From Acidimicrobiaceae bacterium (GTDB lineage: Bacteria; Actinomycetota; Acidimicrobiia; Acidimicrobiales; Salinilacustritrichaceae): DNA of 14,587 nucleotides. Shown here piece after piece: positions 5,826 to 12,192 of the stretch (the stretch's first letter is position 1; each line of letters starts with the position of its first letter). Both the position numbers and the translations under genes were made by a program. Below the pieces are notes generated by a model, which searched no databases, was not told the origin of the DNA, and saw only the letters and a program-made list of their open reading frames with translations. The DNA is taken from the NCBI GenBank assembly GCA_003476595.1, contig DMTU01000165.1, forward strand, positions 1-14,587, in the 5' to 3' direction.

Positions 5826-6667
5826 AGGGGCGGGACGTGGAGCAGCTCCGTGGCCGCGTAGCCGCCATCACCGGGGCGGGGTCCGGCATCGGCCGGGCCC
5901 TCGCCGTCGAGCTCGCCCGGGCCGGCACCCACCTCGCGCTGAGCGACGTGGACGAGGTCGGCCTCGCCGAGACCGTCACCAAGGCCGAGGGGTTCGGGGT
6001 CAAGGTCACCGCGGCCCGGGTCGACGTGGCCGACCGCGAGGCGGTCGAGCGCTGGGCCGACGAGGTCGTCGCCGATCACGGCCAGGTCAACCTGGTGTTC
6101 AACAACGCCGGCGTGGCCCTCGGCGCCACCGTGGAGGGAGCCCGCTACGAGGACCTCCACTGGCTGATGGACATCAACTTCTGGGGCGTGGTCCACGGCA
6201 CCAAGGCGTTCCTGCCCCACCTGAAGGACTCCGGTGCCGGCCACGTGGTCAACATCTCCAGCGTGTTCGGCCTGCTCGGCATCCCGTCGCAGTCGGCCTA
6301 CAACGCAGCGAAGTTCGCCGTGCGGGGCTTCACCGACGCGCTGCGCATGGAGCTCGAGATCGACCCGTGCGGCGTCGGCGCCACCACCGTGCACCCCGGC
6401 GGGATCAAGACCAACATCGCCAAGAACGCCCGCATGGACGACAGCGTCACCGCCATGGCCGACGACCCCGAGGAGGCCCGTCGGGACTTCGAGCGGCTGT
6501 TCATGACCACGCCGGAGAAGGCGGCCCGCCAGATCGTCAAGGCCGTGCAGCGCAACCGCCGCCGGGCCCTGATCGGCCCCGACGCCAAGGCCATCGACCT
6601 CGTCTCCCGCCTGCCGGCTGCCGTGGTCCAGAAGGTGATCGTGCGAGGCGCGACGCGCATGCGCTGA
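5822..6667 (+). CDS. Short-chain dehydrogenase/reductase (classical SDR)
   Basis: An NAD(P)-dependent oxidoreductase with a Rossmann fold, 281 aa from the GTG at 5822. It shows the cofactor motif TGAGSGIG (17-24), D42 at the end of beta-2 (favouring NAD(H)), NNAG (94-97), N119, and the catalytic S147, Y160-x3-K164. HPGGIKTN (191-198) follows the active site. A C-terminal extension (about 225-281), PEKAARQIVKAVQRNRRRAL and onwards, is typical of actinobacterial SDRs next to PF10118-like genes. The GTG at 5822 overlaps the upstream stop (GTGA). An alternative GTG at 5837 has a better ribosome site (AAGGGG, 6-nt spacer) and would shorten the protein by 5 residues without harming the fold. The substrate is probably a hydroxylated lipid, sterol or similar alcohol, inferred from context only. 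It is the last gene of the TetR-led operon and is followed by a hairpin. Confidence 0.93.
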   Translation: MKGRDVEQLRGRVAAITGAGSGIGRALAVELARAGTHLALSDVDEVGLAETVTKAEGFGVKVTAARVDVADREAVERWADEVVADHGQVNLVFNNAGVALGATVEGARYEDLHWLMDINFWGVVHGTKAFLPHLKDSGAGHVVNISSVFGLLGIPSQSAYNAAKFAVRGFTDALRMELEIDPCGVGATTVHPGGIKTNIAKNARMDDSVTAMADDPEEARRDFERLFMTTPEKAARQIVKAVQRNRRRALIGPDAKAIDLVSRLPAAVVQKVIVRGATRMR

Positions 6668-6668
6668 A

Positions 6669-6722
6669 CCGTTCCGAGCGCGCGATCCGACGATCCCAGG
6701 TCGATCTGCGCGTGAGGAACGG
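6669..6722. terminator. Hairpin after the SDR gene, member of a repeat family
   Basis: The left arm CCGTTCC-N3-CGCGC-GATC (6669-6687) pairs with the right arm GATC-T-GCGCG-N3-GGAACGG (6703-6722). This gives stems of 7, 5 and 4 bp with a 3-by-3 internal loop and one bulge, around a 15-nt loop. It starts one base after the SDR stop and so probably ends that operon. The right arm is shared with the palindrome at 9045-9087. Confidence 0.6.
6699..6721 (+). repeat. Copy A of the GGTCGATCTGCGCG-N3-GGAACG repeat
   Basis: GGTCGATCTGCGCG (6699-6712), then 3 nt, then GGAACG (6716-6721). The same 14 + 6 bases with the same 3-nt gap recur at 9065-9087, and the 14-mer recurs inverted at 9045-9058. A 20-base match of this kind within 2.4 kb is not expected by chance. 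Confidence 0.85.
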
Positions 6723-6752
6723 GTCCTGGGGCGGGTCTGGCACCATCGTGGG

Positions 6753-9044
6753 ATGGCGTCGCCGGCCCCGGAACACGATCCCAGCCCCGAGGACGACGCG
6801 GCCGGCATCCGCGTCGAGGGACCGCCCGCGACGGCAGCGGGGATCGACGGCGTGCGCCACGGGCTCGAACCCGTCCTCCGCCAGGTGGGCGTGCGCCGCG
6901 GCGTGCGCATCCTGCGCGACCTCAACCAGCCCGGCGGCATCGACTGCCCCGGCTGCGCCTGGCCGGACCCCGACCACGCGTCCCACGCCGAGTTCTGCGA
7001 GAACGGCGCCAAGGCCGTGGCGGAGGAGGCGACCCGCCGTCGGGTCGACCCCACGTTCTTCGATCGCCACCCGATCGCCGAGCTGGCCGAGGCCAGCGAC
7101 TGGTGGCTCGGCCAGCAGGGTCGCATCACCGCGCCGGTGCACCGGCCCCGCGGGGCCACGCACTACCAGCCGATCAGCTGGGATGCGGCCTTCGCCGTCA
7201 TCGCCCGCCACCTCCAGGCCACCACGCCGGACCGCGCCGTGTTCTACACATCGGGCCGGACCAGCAACGAGGCGGCCTTCCTCTACCAGCTCTTCGCCCG
7301 GGACCTCGGCACGAACAACCTGCCCGACTGCTCCAACATGTGCCACGAGTCCTCGGGCAGTGCACTGACGCCGACCATCGGCATCGGCAAGGGCACGGTC
7401 CGCCTCCAGGACTTCGACGATGCCGACGTGATCCTCATCGTCGGCCAGAACCCGGGCACGAACCACCCGCGCATGCTCTCCTCGCTCGAGCGGGCCAAGG
7501 AGCGAGGCGCCACCATCGTGGCGATCAACCCGATGCCCGAGGCGGGCCTGCTCGGGTTCAAGAACCCCCAGAAGGTGCGGGGCATCCTCGGGTCCGGCAC
7601 CGGTCTCGCCGACCACCACCTGGCGATCCGGGTCGGTGGCGACCTCGCCCTGTTCCAGCTCGTGAACGCCGCCCTGGTCGCGCGGGGTGCGCTCGACCGG
7701 GACTTCGTGGCCGACCGCGTGGACGGCCTTGACGCGCTCTCGTCGGCGCTCGCCGACCTCGACCACACCGCCCGGCTCGAGGCCACCGGGCTGGAGCAGG
7801 CCGACGTCGACCTGCTCGTCGACCTCCTCGCCGGCACCCAGCGATTCATCACCTGCTGGGCGATGGGCCTCACCCAGCACAGGGGATCGGTGCCGACGAT
7901 CCGGGAGATCGTGAACACCCACCTGCTGCGGGGCGCCATCGGACTCCCCGGCGCCGGACTCTGCCCCGTGCGCGGGCACAGCAACGTGCAGGGCGACCGC
8001 ACCATGGGCATCTGGGAGAAGCCGCCGGCCCCGTTCCTCGATGCGCTGGCCGGCGAGTTCGGCTTCGACCCGCCGCGCGAGCACGGCCTCGACACGGTGG
8101 ACGCGATCCGGGCGATGGCCCGGGGTGAAGTCGACGTGTTCGTCGGCATGGGCGGCAACTTCGTGTCCGCGGCTCCCGACACCGAGCGGACCGCAGCCGG
8201 CCTGGCGTCGTGCCGGCTCACGGTGCAGGTGTCGACCAAGCTCAACAAGAGCCACGCCCTGTGCGGGGAGGAGGCGCTGATCCTGCCGTGCCTCGGACGC
8301 ACCGAGATCGACCGCACCGGCGGCCTCGTGCAGTCGGTGACGGTGGAGGACTCCATGGGCGAGGTCCACGCCACGCAGGGCTCGGTGGAGCCGGTGTCGG
8401 AGCACCTGCGCAGCGAGGTGGACATCGTGTGCGCCATGGCCGAGGCCGCGCGGCCCGGGTCGACGATCCCGTGGTCGTCGTTCGCCGGCGACTACGCCCG
8501 CATCCGGACGCGCATCAGCCGGGTGGTGCCGGGCTTCGAGCGCTTCGAGGAGCGCATCGCCGGCGGGGCCCGCTTCGCCCTGCCCAACCCGCCCCGGGAC
8601 GAGCGGTCGTTCGCCACCGCGTCCGGTCGGGCCCAGCTCACCGTCAACGAGTTCGAGCCGGTCCGGATCCCGGAGGGGCGGCTGCTGCTCCAGACCGTGC
8701 GCTCCCACGACCAGTTCAACACCACGATCTACGGCCTCGACGACCGCTACCGGGGCATCACCGGCGGTCGCCGGGTCGTGTTCTGCAACGCCCAGGACGT
8801 GGCGGACCTCGGCCTCGCCGACGGCGACGTGGTCGACCTGGTCAGCGAGTGGCCCGGCGACGACGACCGACGGGCGCCCTCGTTCCGGGTCGTCGAGTAC
8901 CCGATCGCCCGGCGGACGGCCGCGGCCTACTTCCCCGAGGCCAACGTGTTGGTCCCGGTGGACTCGGTGGCCACCACCTCCAACACGCCGACCTCGAAGT
9001 CGATCATCGTCCGCCTCGAGCGAGCCCCCACCCCCGCGTCCTGA
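6753..9044 (+). CDS. FdhF/YdeP-family molybdopterin oxidoreductase
   Basis: A 763-aa molybdenum bis-molybdopterin oxidoreductase of the YdeP/FdhF-like branch (YdeP is about 760 aa); the physiological substrate of this branch is not established. Near the N terminus only three cysteines occur (C65-x2-C68 and C82, in DCPGCAWPD and FCENGAK), so a classical four-Cys 4Fe-4S cluster is doubtful. The catalytic molybdopterin domain spans about 120-560, with FYTSGRTSNEAA (164-175) and DCSNMCHESSG (192-202), where C197 is the likely Mo ligand, plus the branch-typical GHSNVQGDRTMG. The molydop-binding C-terminal domain (about 645-763) includes RSHDQFNTTIYG. There is no Tat signal, so it is cytoplasmic. 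ATG 6753 is the first possible start; no clear ribosome site precedes it. It stands alone, with no FdhD, Fe-S or quinone-linked subunit gene nearby, and is flanked on both sides by the palindromic repeat. Confidence 0.9.
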   Translation: MASPAPEHDPSPEDDAAGIRVEGPPATAAGIDGVRHGLEPVLRQVGVRRGVRILRDLNQPGGIDCPGCAWPDPDHASHAEFCENGAKAVAEEATRRRVDPTFFDRHPIAELAEASDWWLGQQGRITAPVHRPRGATHYQPISWDAAFAVIARHLQATTPDRAVFYTSGRTSNEAAFLYQLFARDLGTNNLPDCSNMCHESSGSALTPTIGIGKGTVRLQDFDDADVILIVGQNPGTNHPRMLSSLERAKERGATIVAINPMPEAGLLGFKNPQKVRGILGSGTGLADHHLAIRVGGDLALFQLVNAALVARGALDRDFVADRVDGLDALSSALADLDHTARLEATGLEQADVDLLVDLLAGTQRFITCWAMGLTQHRGSVPTIREIVNTHLLRGAIGLPGAGLCPVRGHSNVQGDRTMGIWEKPPAPFLDALAGEFGFDPPREHGLDTVDAIRAMARGEVDVFVGMGGNFVSAAPDTERTAAGLASCRLTVQVSTKLNKSHALCGEEALILPCLGRTEIDRTGGLVQSVTVEDSMGEVHATQGSVEPVSEHLRSEVDIVCAMAEAARPGSTIPWSSFAGDYARIRTRISRVVPGFERFEERIAGGARFALPNPPRDERSFATASGRAQLTVNEFEPVRIPEGRLLLQTVRSHDQFNTTIYGLDDRYRGITGGRRVVFCNAQDVADLGLADGDVVDLVSEWPGDDDRRAPSFRVVEYPIARRTAAAYFPEANVLVPVDSVATTSNTPTSKSIIVRLERAPTPAS

Positions 9045-9078
9045 CGCGCAGATCGACCATGGATGGTCGATCTGCGCG
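9045..9078. terminator. Perfect 16-bp inverted repeat, bidirectional terminator between convergent genes
   Basis: CGCGCAGATCGACCAT (9045-9060), two bases GG, then the exact reverse complement (9063-9078). It begins on the base after the molybdoenzyme stop and ends 11 nt before the stop of the convergent LLM-class gene. Both strands would give a very stable hairpin, so it probably stops transcription from both sides. Its two halves also carry the repeat found at 6699-6721. Confidence 0.8.
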
Positions 9079-9087
9079 CACGGAACG
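9065..9087 (+). repeat. Copy B of the GGTCGATCTGCGCG-N3-GGAACG repeat
   Basis: This is the second direct copy, identical to copy A at 20 of 23 positions (only the 3-nt gap differs). An inverted copy of the 14-mer sits at 9045-9058, and CGTCC just upstream of it mirrors GGAACG with one base missing. The ancestral unit was probably a palindrome of about 50 nt. Confidence 0.85.
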
Positions 9088-9089
9088 CA

Positions 9090-10136
9090 TCAGTCGAGGA
9101 GTGCGGCGCCGGCGGCCTGGACGGTCTGCCACGGACCGCCGATGAGGAGGGTGTCCACGATGGAGTCCTCCCAGCGCTGGACCCGGTCCCGCACGCGGTC
9201 GGCGGAGCCGACCAGGCAGATGTCGTCGACCATCTCGGCGGGCACGGTGGCGATGGCCTCGTCCTTGTGGCCCGACAGGTACAGCTCCTGGATCTTCTCG
9301 CAGGTGCCCTCGTAGCGGCCCTCGTTCATCCGGGCGAACACGTCGTAGTGGTAGTTCTCGCCCTTGGCGCCCATCCCCCCGATGTACAGGGCGAGGTTGG
9401 GGCGCATGAGGTCGATGGCGGCGTCGAGGTCGTCGAGCACGAGCGTGGGCACGGTGGCGGCCACGCCGAAGTCGTCCCAGCTCTTGCCGGGGACGCGGTC
9501 CATGCCCTTCTGGATCTGCGCCTCGTACCAGGACGACTCGTCCGGGCTCATCCACAGCGGCAGCCACCCGTCGGCCATCTCGCCGGCGAGGGCCAGGTTC
9601 TTGGGGCCCTCGGCCGCCAGGTACACCGGGATGGGCGTGGGGTGCGGGTGGGTGATGGAGCGCAGCGCCTTGCCCTTGCCCACCGAGCCCTCGCCGTCGG
9701 CGGGGTAGGGGAGCGGGTAGTGCGGGCCCTCGCTCGTGACCGGCTCGCCGCGCGCCCACACCTGCTTGAGGATGTCGACGTACTCCCGGGTGCGGGCCAG
9801 GGGCTTGGCGAAGGGCTGGCCGTACCAGCCCTCGACGACCTGGGGGCCGCTGACGCCGAGGCCGCAGATGACCCGGCCGTCGGAGAGGTGCTGCAGCGTC
9901 TGCATCGCCATCGCCGTGGCGGCCGGGGTGCGGGCGCTGATCTGGGTGATGCTCTGGCCGAGCTTCATCGTCGTGGTCCGCGACCCGTACCAGGCCAGCG
10001 GGGTGAGGGCGTCGGAGCCCCATGCCTCCGCGGTCCACATCGAGTCGAAGCCCATCGACTCGGCGGCGAGCACGTTGTCGAGGGTGTCCGGGTTGGGGCC
10101 GCGACCCCAGTAGCCGAGGGAGAGTCCGAGCTTCAT
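9090..10136 (-). CDS. LLM-class F420-dependent oxidoreductase
   Basis: A 348-aa luciferase-like monooxygenase fold (TIM barrel) protein of the actinobacterial F420-dependent group, similar in length and motifs to mycobacterial Rv3520c-type proteins. Visible features are an N-terminal beta strand MKLGLSLGYW, then GFDSMWTAEAWGSDALTPLA (29-48), ISARTPAATAMAMQTLQHLS (66-85), GLGVSGPQVVEGWYGQPF (92-109), and IPVYLAAEGPKNLALAGEMADGW in the middle. The cofactor is inferred as F420H2 from the family, but FMN cannot be excluded, and the substrate is unknown. The ATG at 10136 lacks a Shine-Dalgarno but has TAGGGT exactly 7 nt upstream, so the message is probably leaderless. It is convergent with the molybdoenzyme, separated by a strong palindrome, and lies downstream of the small membrane protein and CLC genes on the same strand. 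Confidence 0.92.
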   Translation of the reverse strand: MKLGLSLGYWGRGPNPDTLDNVLAAESMGFDSMWTAEAWGSDALTPLAWYGSRTTTMKLGQSITQISARTPAATAMAMQTLQHLSDGRVICGLGVSGPQVVEGWYGQPFAKPLARTREYVDILKQVWARGEPVTSEGPHYPLPYPADGEGSVGKGKALRSITHPHPTPIPVYLAAEGPKNLALAGEMADGWLPLWMSPDESSWYEAQIQKGMDRVPGKSWDDFGVAATVPTLVLDDLDAAIDLMRPNLALYIGGMGAKGENYHYDVFARMNEGRYEGTCEKIQELYLSGHKDEAIATVPAEMVDDICLVGSADRVRDRVQRWEDSIVDTLLIGGPWQTVQAAGAALLD

Positions 10137-10143
10137 GGGTCGG

Positions 10144-10149
10144 ACCCTA
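10144..10149 (-). promoter_or_regulatory. Predicted -10 box of the LLM-class gene (leaderless)
   Basis: On the minus strand TAGGGT ends 7 nt before the ATG at 10136, the same spacing as for the carbonic anhydrase and CLC genes. No convincing -35 hexamer lies 16-18 nt upstream, so this rests on the -10 match and spacing alone. Confidence 0.45.
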
Positions 10150-10199
10150 TGCCCTCACCGCGGGCTCGATCGGGGCGTCTCCGTGCCAGAGGCGGGGGA

Positions 10200-10379
10200 C
10201 TACGTCGCCCGCAGCGAATCTGCCATCGCGCCGACGACGAGACCGACGCACGCACCGAAGACTGCACCGAGGGCGATGCCGGCCCCTCCCCAACCGAGGA
10301 GACCGACGATCGTGCCGAGACCGGCACCCATGGAGATGCCCACGCCGGCCCACAGCGGCTGCTTCGACTGTCGTGCCAT
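10200..10379 (-). CDS. Small glycine-zipper membrane protein
   Basis: A 59-aa protein with a short basic start (MARQSKQPL) followed by almost continuous Gly/Ala/Val/Leu sequence with regular GxxxG spacing. Examples are GVGISMGAGLGTIVGLLGWG (12-31) and GAGIALGAVFGACVGLVVGA (32-51), ending in ADSLRAT. Two short hydrophobic segments (about 10-28 and 34-52) would form a tight helical hairpin in the membrane and could self-associate. Proteins of this glycine-zipper type occur widely as small hypothetical genes of unknown role. The frame runs from ATG 10379 to TAG 10200 without interruption, and its hydrophobic pattern is far from what random high-GC sequence gives. It sits 66 nt downstream of the CLC gene and 63 nt upstream of the LLM-class start, on the same strand. 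The upstream sequence GGGG is only a weak ribosome site. Confidence 0.75.
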   Translation of the reverse strand: MARQSKQPLWAGVGISMGAGLGTIVGLLGWGGAGIALGAVFGACVGLVVGAMADSLRAT

Positions 10380-10445
10380 GGCCCCATGCTCTGCGGCGAT
10401 CGCAGGAAGCGGCAGAGGCCAAGGTCAGCAGCCCGCGCCGACGGG

Positions 10446-12131
10446 TCAGTCGTCGGGGTCGTAGTCGAGGGCGCCGGTCATCGTGAGGGCGGTGACGACG
10501 CCGATGGCGACGTCGTCGGCGTCGATCACGGCGATGATGGCGCTGTCGAGCTCGCCCATGATCCGCGCCGCCTCGACGGCCGGGACGTCCACCCGCACCG
10601 CCGGCACGTCGTGCATGGCCTGGCCGACGGTGGCATCGGGGCCGATCTCGAACAGGGCCATGGCCATGTCCCGCAGCATCAGCAGGCCCCGGTAGCGGTC
10701 GTCGCACACCGGGAGCGCCTGGGCCGGCGGGGCATCCCCGTAGGTGTCGATGACGTCGGTGACCAGCTGGTCGGGGTGCAGGATCGGCACGTCGATCACG
10801 ACGTTGCGCACCGGCAGGCGCAGGCGCCGCTCGAGCATCCCCTCCCGCTCGGTGACCTGGTACGACGCCACGCTCTTCTCGCCCATCACCGCCTGCGACA
10901 CGGCGGTGGCGACCAGGGCGGGGATCACGAACTGGGCCTGCCCGGTGGTCTCGGCCACGAACATGACGGCGGCGAGGGGCGTGCGGTAGCCGGCGCCCAG
11001 CACGGCGGCGAGGCCGATGACCGGGTACAGGCCCGGTGCCGCATCGGTGAACAGCGACTCCACGAGGCGCCCGAGCAGCAGGCCCTGGACGACCAGGGGG
11101 ATGAACACCCCGCCGACGCCCCCCGCACCCAGTGCGGCGGACGTGGCCAGGGCCCGGAGGGCGAACGCGGCGACGATGACCCAGAGGCCGATCGTGGGGT
11201 CCACGGCGATCTCCGCCACCATCTCCACGCCGGGTCCGAGCGTGAAGCTGGTGCCGACCAGGGCCCGGGCCGCGACGAGGGTCAGACCGCTCACGGCCGC
11301 GCCTGCCGCCAGCCGTACGAGGGGCGAGACGCGCTCGGACAGGCCCTTCGCCGCGCCCCACAGGCCGGCGAGCCCGCGGGCGGTGATGCCGGCGCACAGG
11401 CCGAGCAGGATCGCCCCGAAGACCTCGTCGCGCAGGCGCACCTCGCCCCGGGGCACCGGCAGGTACGAGTGCACGCCGAAGATCGACACGAAGGTCAGGT
11501 ACGAGGTCGCAGCAGCGATCAGCGCCGGGATGAGGGCGCGCCGGGCGACGTCGCGCTGGAAGGGCGTCTCGAGGGCGAAGAGCACGCCGGTGGCCGGCGC
11601 CTGGAAGATGGCGGCCACGCCGGCAGCCGCGCCGGCCGACGTCAGGGCCCGGTGGCCGCGCGGTCCGAGGACGGAGGTGAGGCGGAGGCCGAGGCGCTGG
11701 CCGATGCTGGCGCCGGCGTAGACGGAGGGACCCTCGGCGCCGAGCGCGCCGCCGCCGCCCAGCGTGGCGACGGCTCCGAGCAGCTTGGGCACCAGCTGGC
11801 GGGGCGTGAGGTCGGCGCCGGTGTGGTACGCCCGCACGTAGTCGTCCGAGGTGGCCGGGCTCGTGCGTCCCCGCAGCACCACGAAGGTGACGGCGAGGCC
11901 GAGCCCGGGCGCGAGGGCCTGGAACCACAGGGGGGCCTCCAGCAGCTCGTGGAGCACCACGTCGAGCGCGATCCACTGGATGCCAGCCACGACGAGGCCG
12001 ACGACCATGCCGACGACGGCGTAGACGCCGAAGCGCAGCGTCGCCCTGGGCGCCTCCGTGGCCTCCTCGGTCTTCGCCCGGATCCGGTCGAACCGGGCGC
12101 GCATCGGTTCGTTCGGTCGCTCGGCGGGCAC
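10446..12131 (-). CDS. CLC-family chloride transporter/channel with C-terminal CBS pair
   Basis: A 561-aa integral membrane protein: a CLC core (about 30-425, many hydrophobic segments) followed by a cytoplasmic CBS pair (about 445-555). CLC motifs are LGAEGPSV (130-137), which keeps the gating glutamate E133, FQAPATGVLFALE (176-188) and GGVGGVFIP (337-345). Aligned with E. coli ClC from memory, several ion-path residues differ: R147 to A132, E203 (inner proton glutamate) to T189, Y445 to A422, and the GSGIP filter loop falls at SPATS (91-95). Chloride selectivity and H+ coupling are therefore uncertain. The frame is open 25 codons further upstream, but I chose GTG 12131-12129 because TAGATT lies exactly 7 nt before it and the extra residues look like random Arg-rich sequence. 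CBS pairs often sense ATP/AMP. It is divergent from the second LLM gene. Confidence 0.92.
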   Translation of the reverse strand: MPAERPNEPMRARFDRIRAKTEEATEAPRATLRFGVYAVVGMVVGLVVAGIQWIALDVVLHELLEAPLWFQALAPGLGLAVTFVVLRGRTSPATSDDYVRAYHTGADLTPRQLVPKLLGAVATLGGGGALGAEGPSVYAGASIGQRLGLRLTSVLGPRGHRALTSAGAAAGVAAIFQAPATGVLFALETPFQRDVARRALIPALIAAATSYLTFVSIFGVHSYLPVPRGEVRLRDEVFGAILLGLCAGITARGLAGLWGAAKGLSERVSPLVRLAAGAAVSGLTLVAARALVGTSFTLGPGVEMVAEIAVDPTIGLWVIVAAFALRALATSAALGAGGVGGVFIPLVVQGLLLGRLVESLFTDAAPGLYPVIGLAAVLGAGYRTPLAAVMFVAETTGQAQFVIPALVATAVSQAVMGEKSVASYQVTEREGMLERRLRLPVRNVVIDVPILHPDQLVTDVIDTYGDAPPAQALPVCDDRYRGLLMLRDMAMALFEIGPDATVGQAMHDVPAVRVDVPAVEAARIMGELDSAIIAVIDADDVAIGVVTALTMTGALDYDPDD

Positions 12132-12138
12132 AGGGCGG

Positions 12139-12144
12139 AATCTA
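12139..12144 (-). promoter_or_regulatory. Predicted -10 box of the CLC gene (leaderless)
   Basis: On the minus strand TAGATT is followed by 7 nt (CCGCCCT) and then the GTG at 12131. There is no ribosome site, and the spacing puts the transcription start at the GTG. A -35 match is not evident. The box supports the downstream GTG over the earlier in-frame ATG codons at 12206 and 12194. Confidence 0.5.
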
Positions 12145-12192
12145 CGGTGGCGGCTCCGACCCCGCCGACCTCGGCCCGACGACGGAGTGCGC

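Noticed and set aside
6537..8708. A 723-codon minus-strand open frame opposite the molybdoenzyme gene
   Set aside because: It gives His/Gly/Ala-rich low-complexity protein with no motif, while the plus strand carries clear FdhF/YdeP motifs along the full length.
6699..9087. An insertion sequence or transposon around the molybdoenzyme, based on the flanking repeats
   Set aside because: No transposase or recombinase gene and no target-site duplication is visible, and base composition matches the surroundings. The repeats are kept as repeats only.
10133..10387. An 84-codon minus-strand frame from ATG 10387
   Set aside because: It has Ser/Arg/Pro-rich shadow composition. The overlapping frame from ATG 10379 gives a regular glycine-zipper membrane protein and is the better gene.
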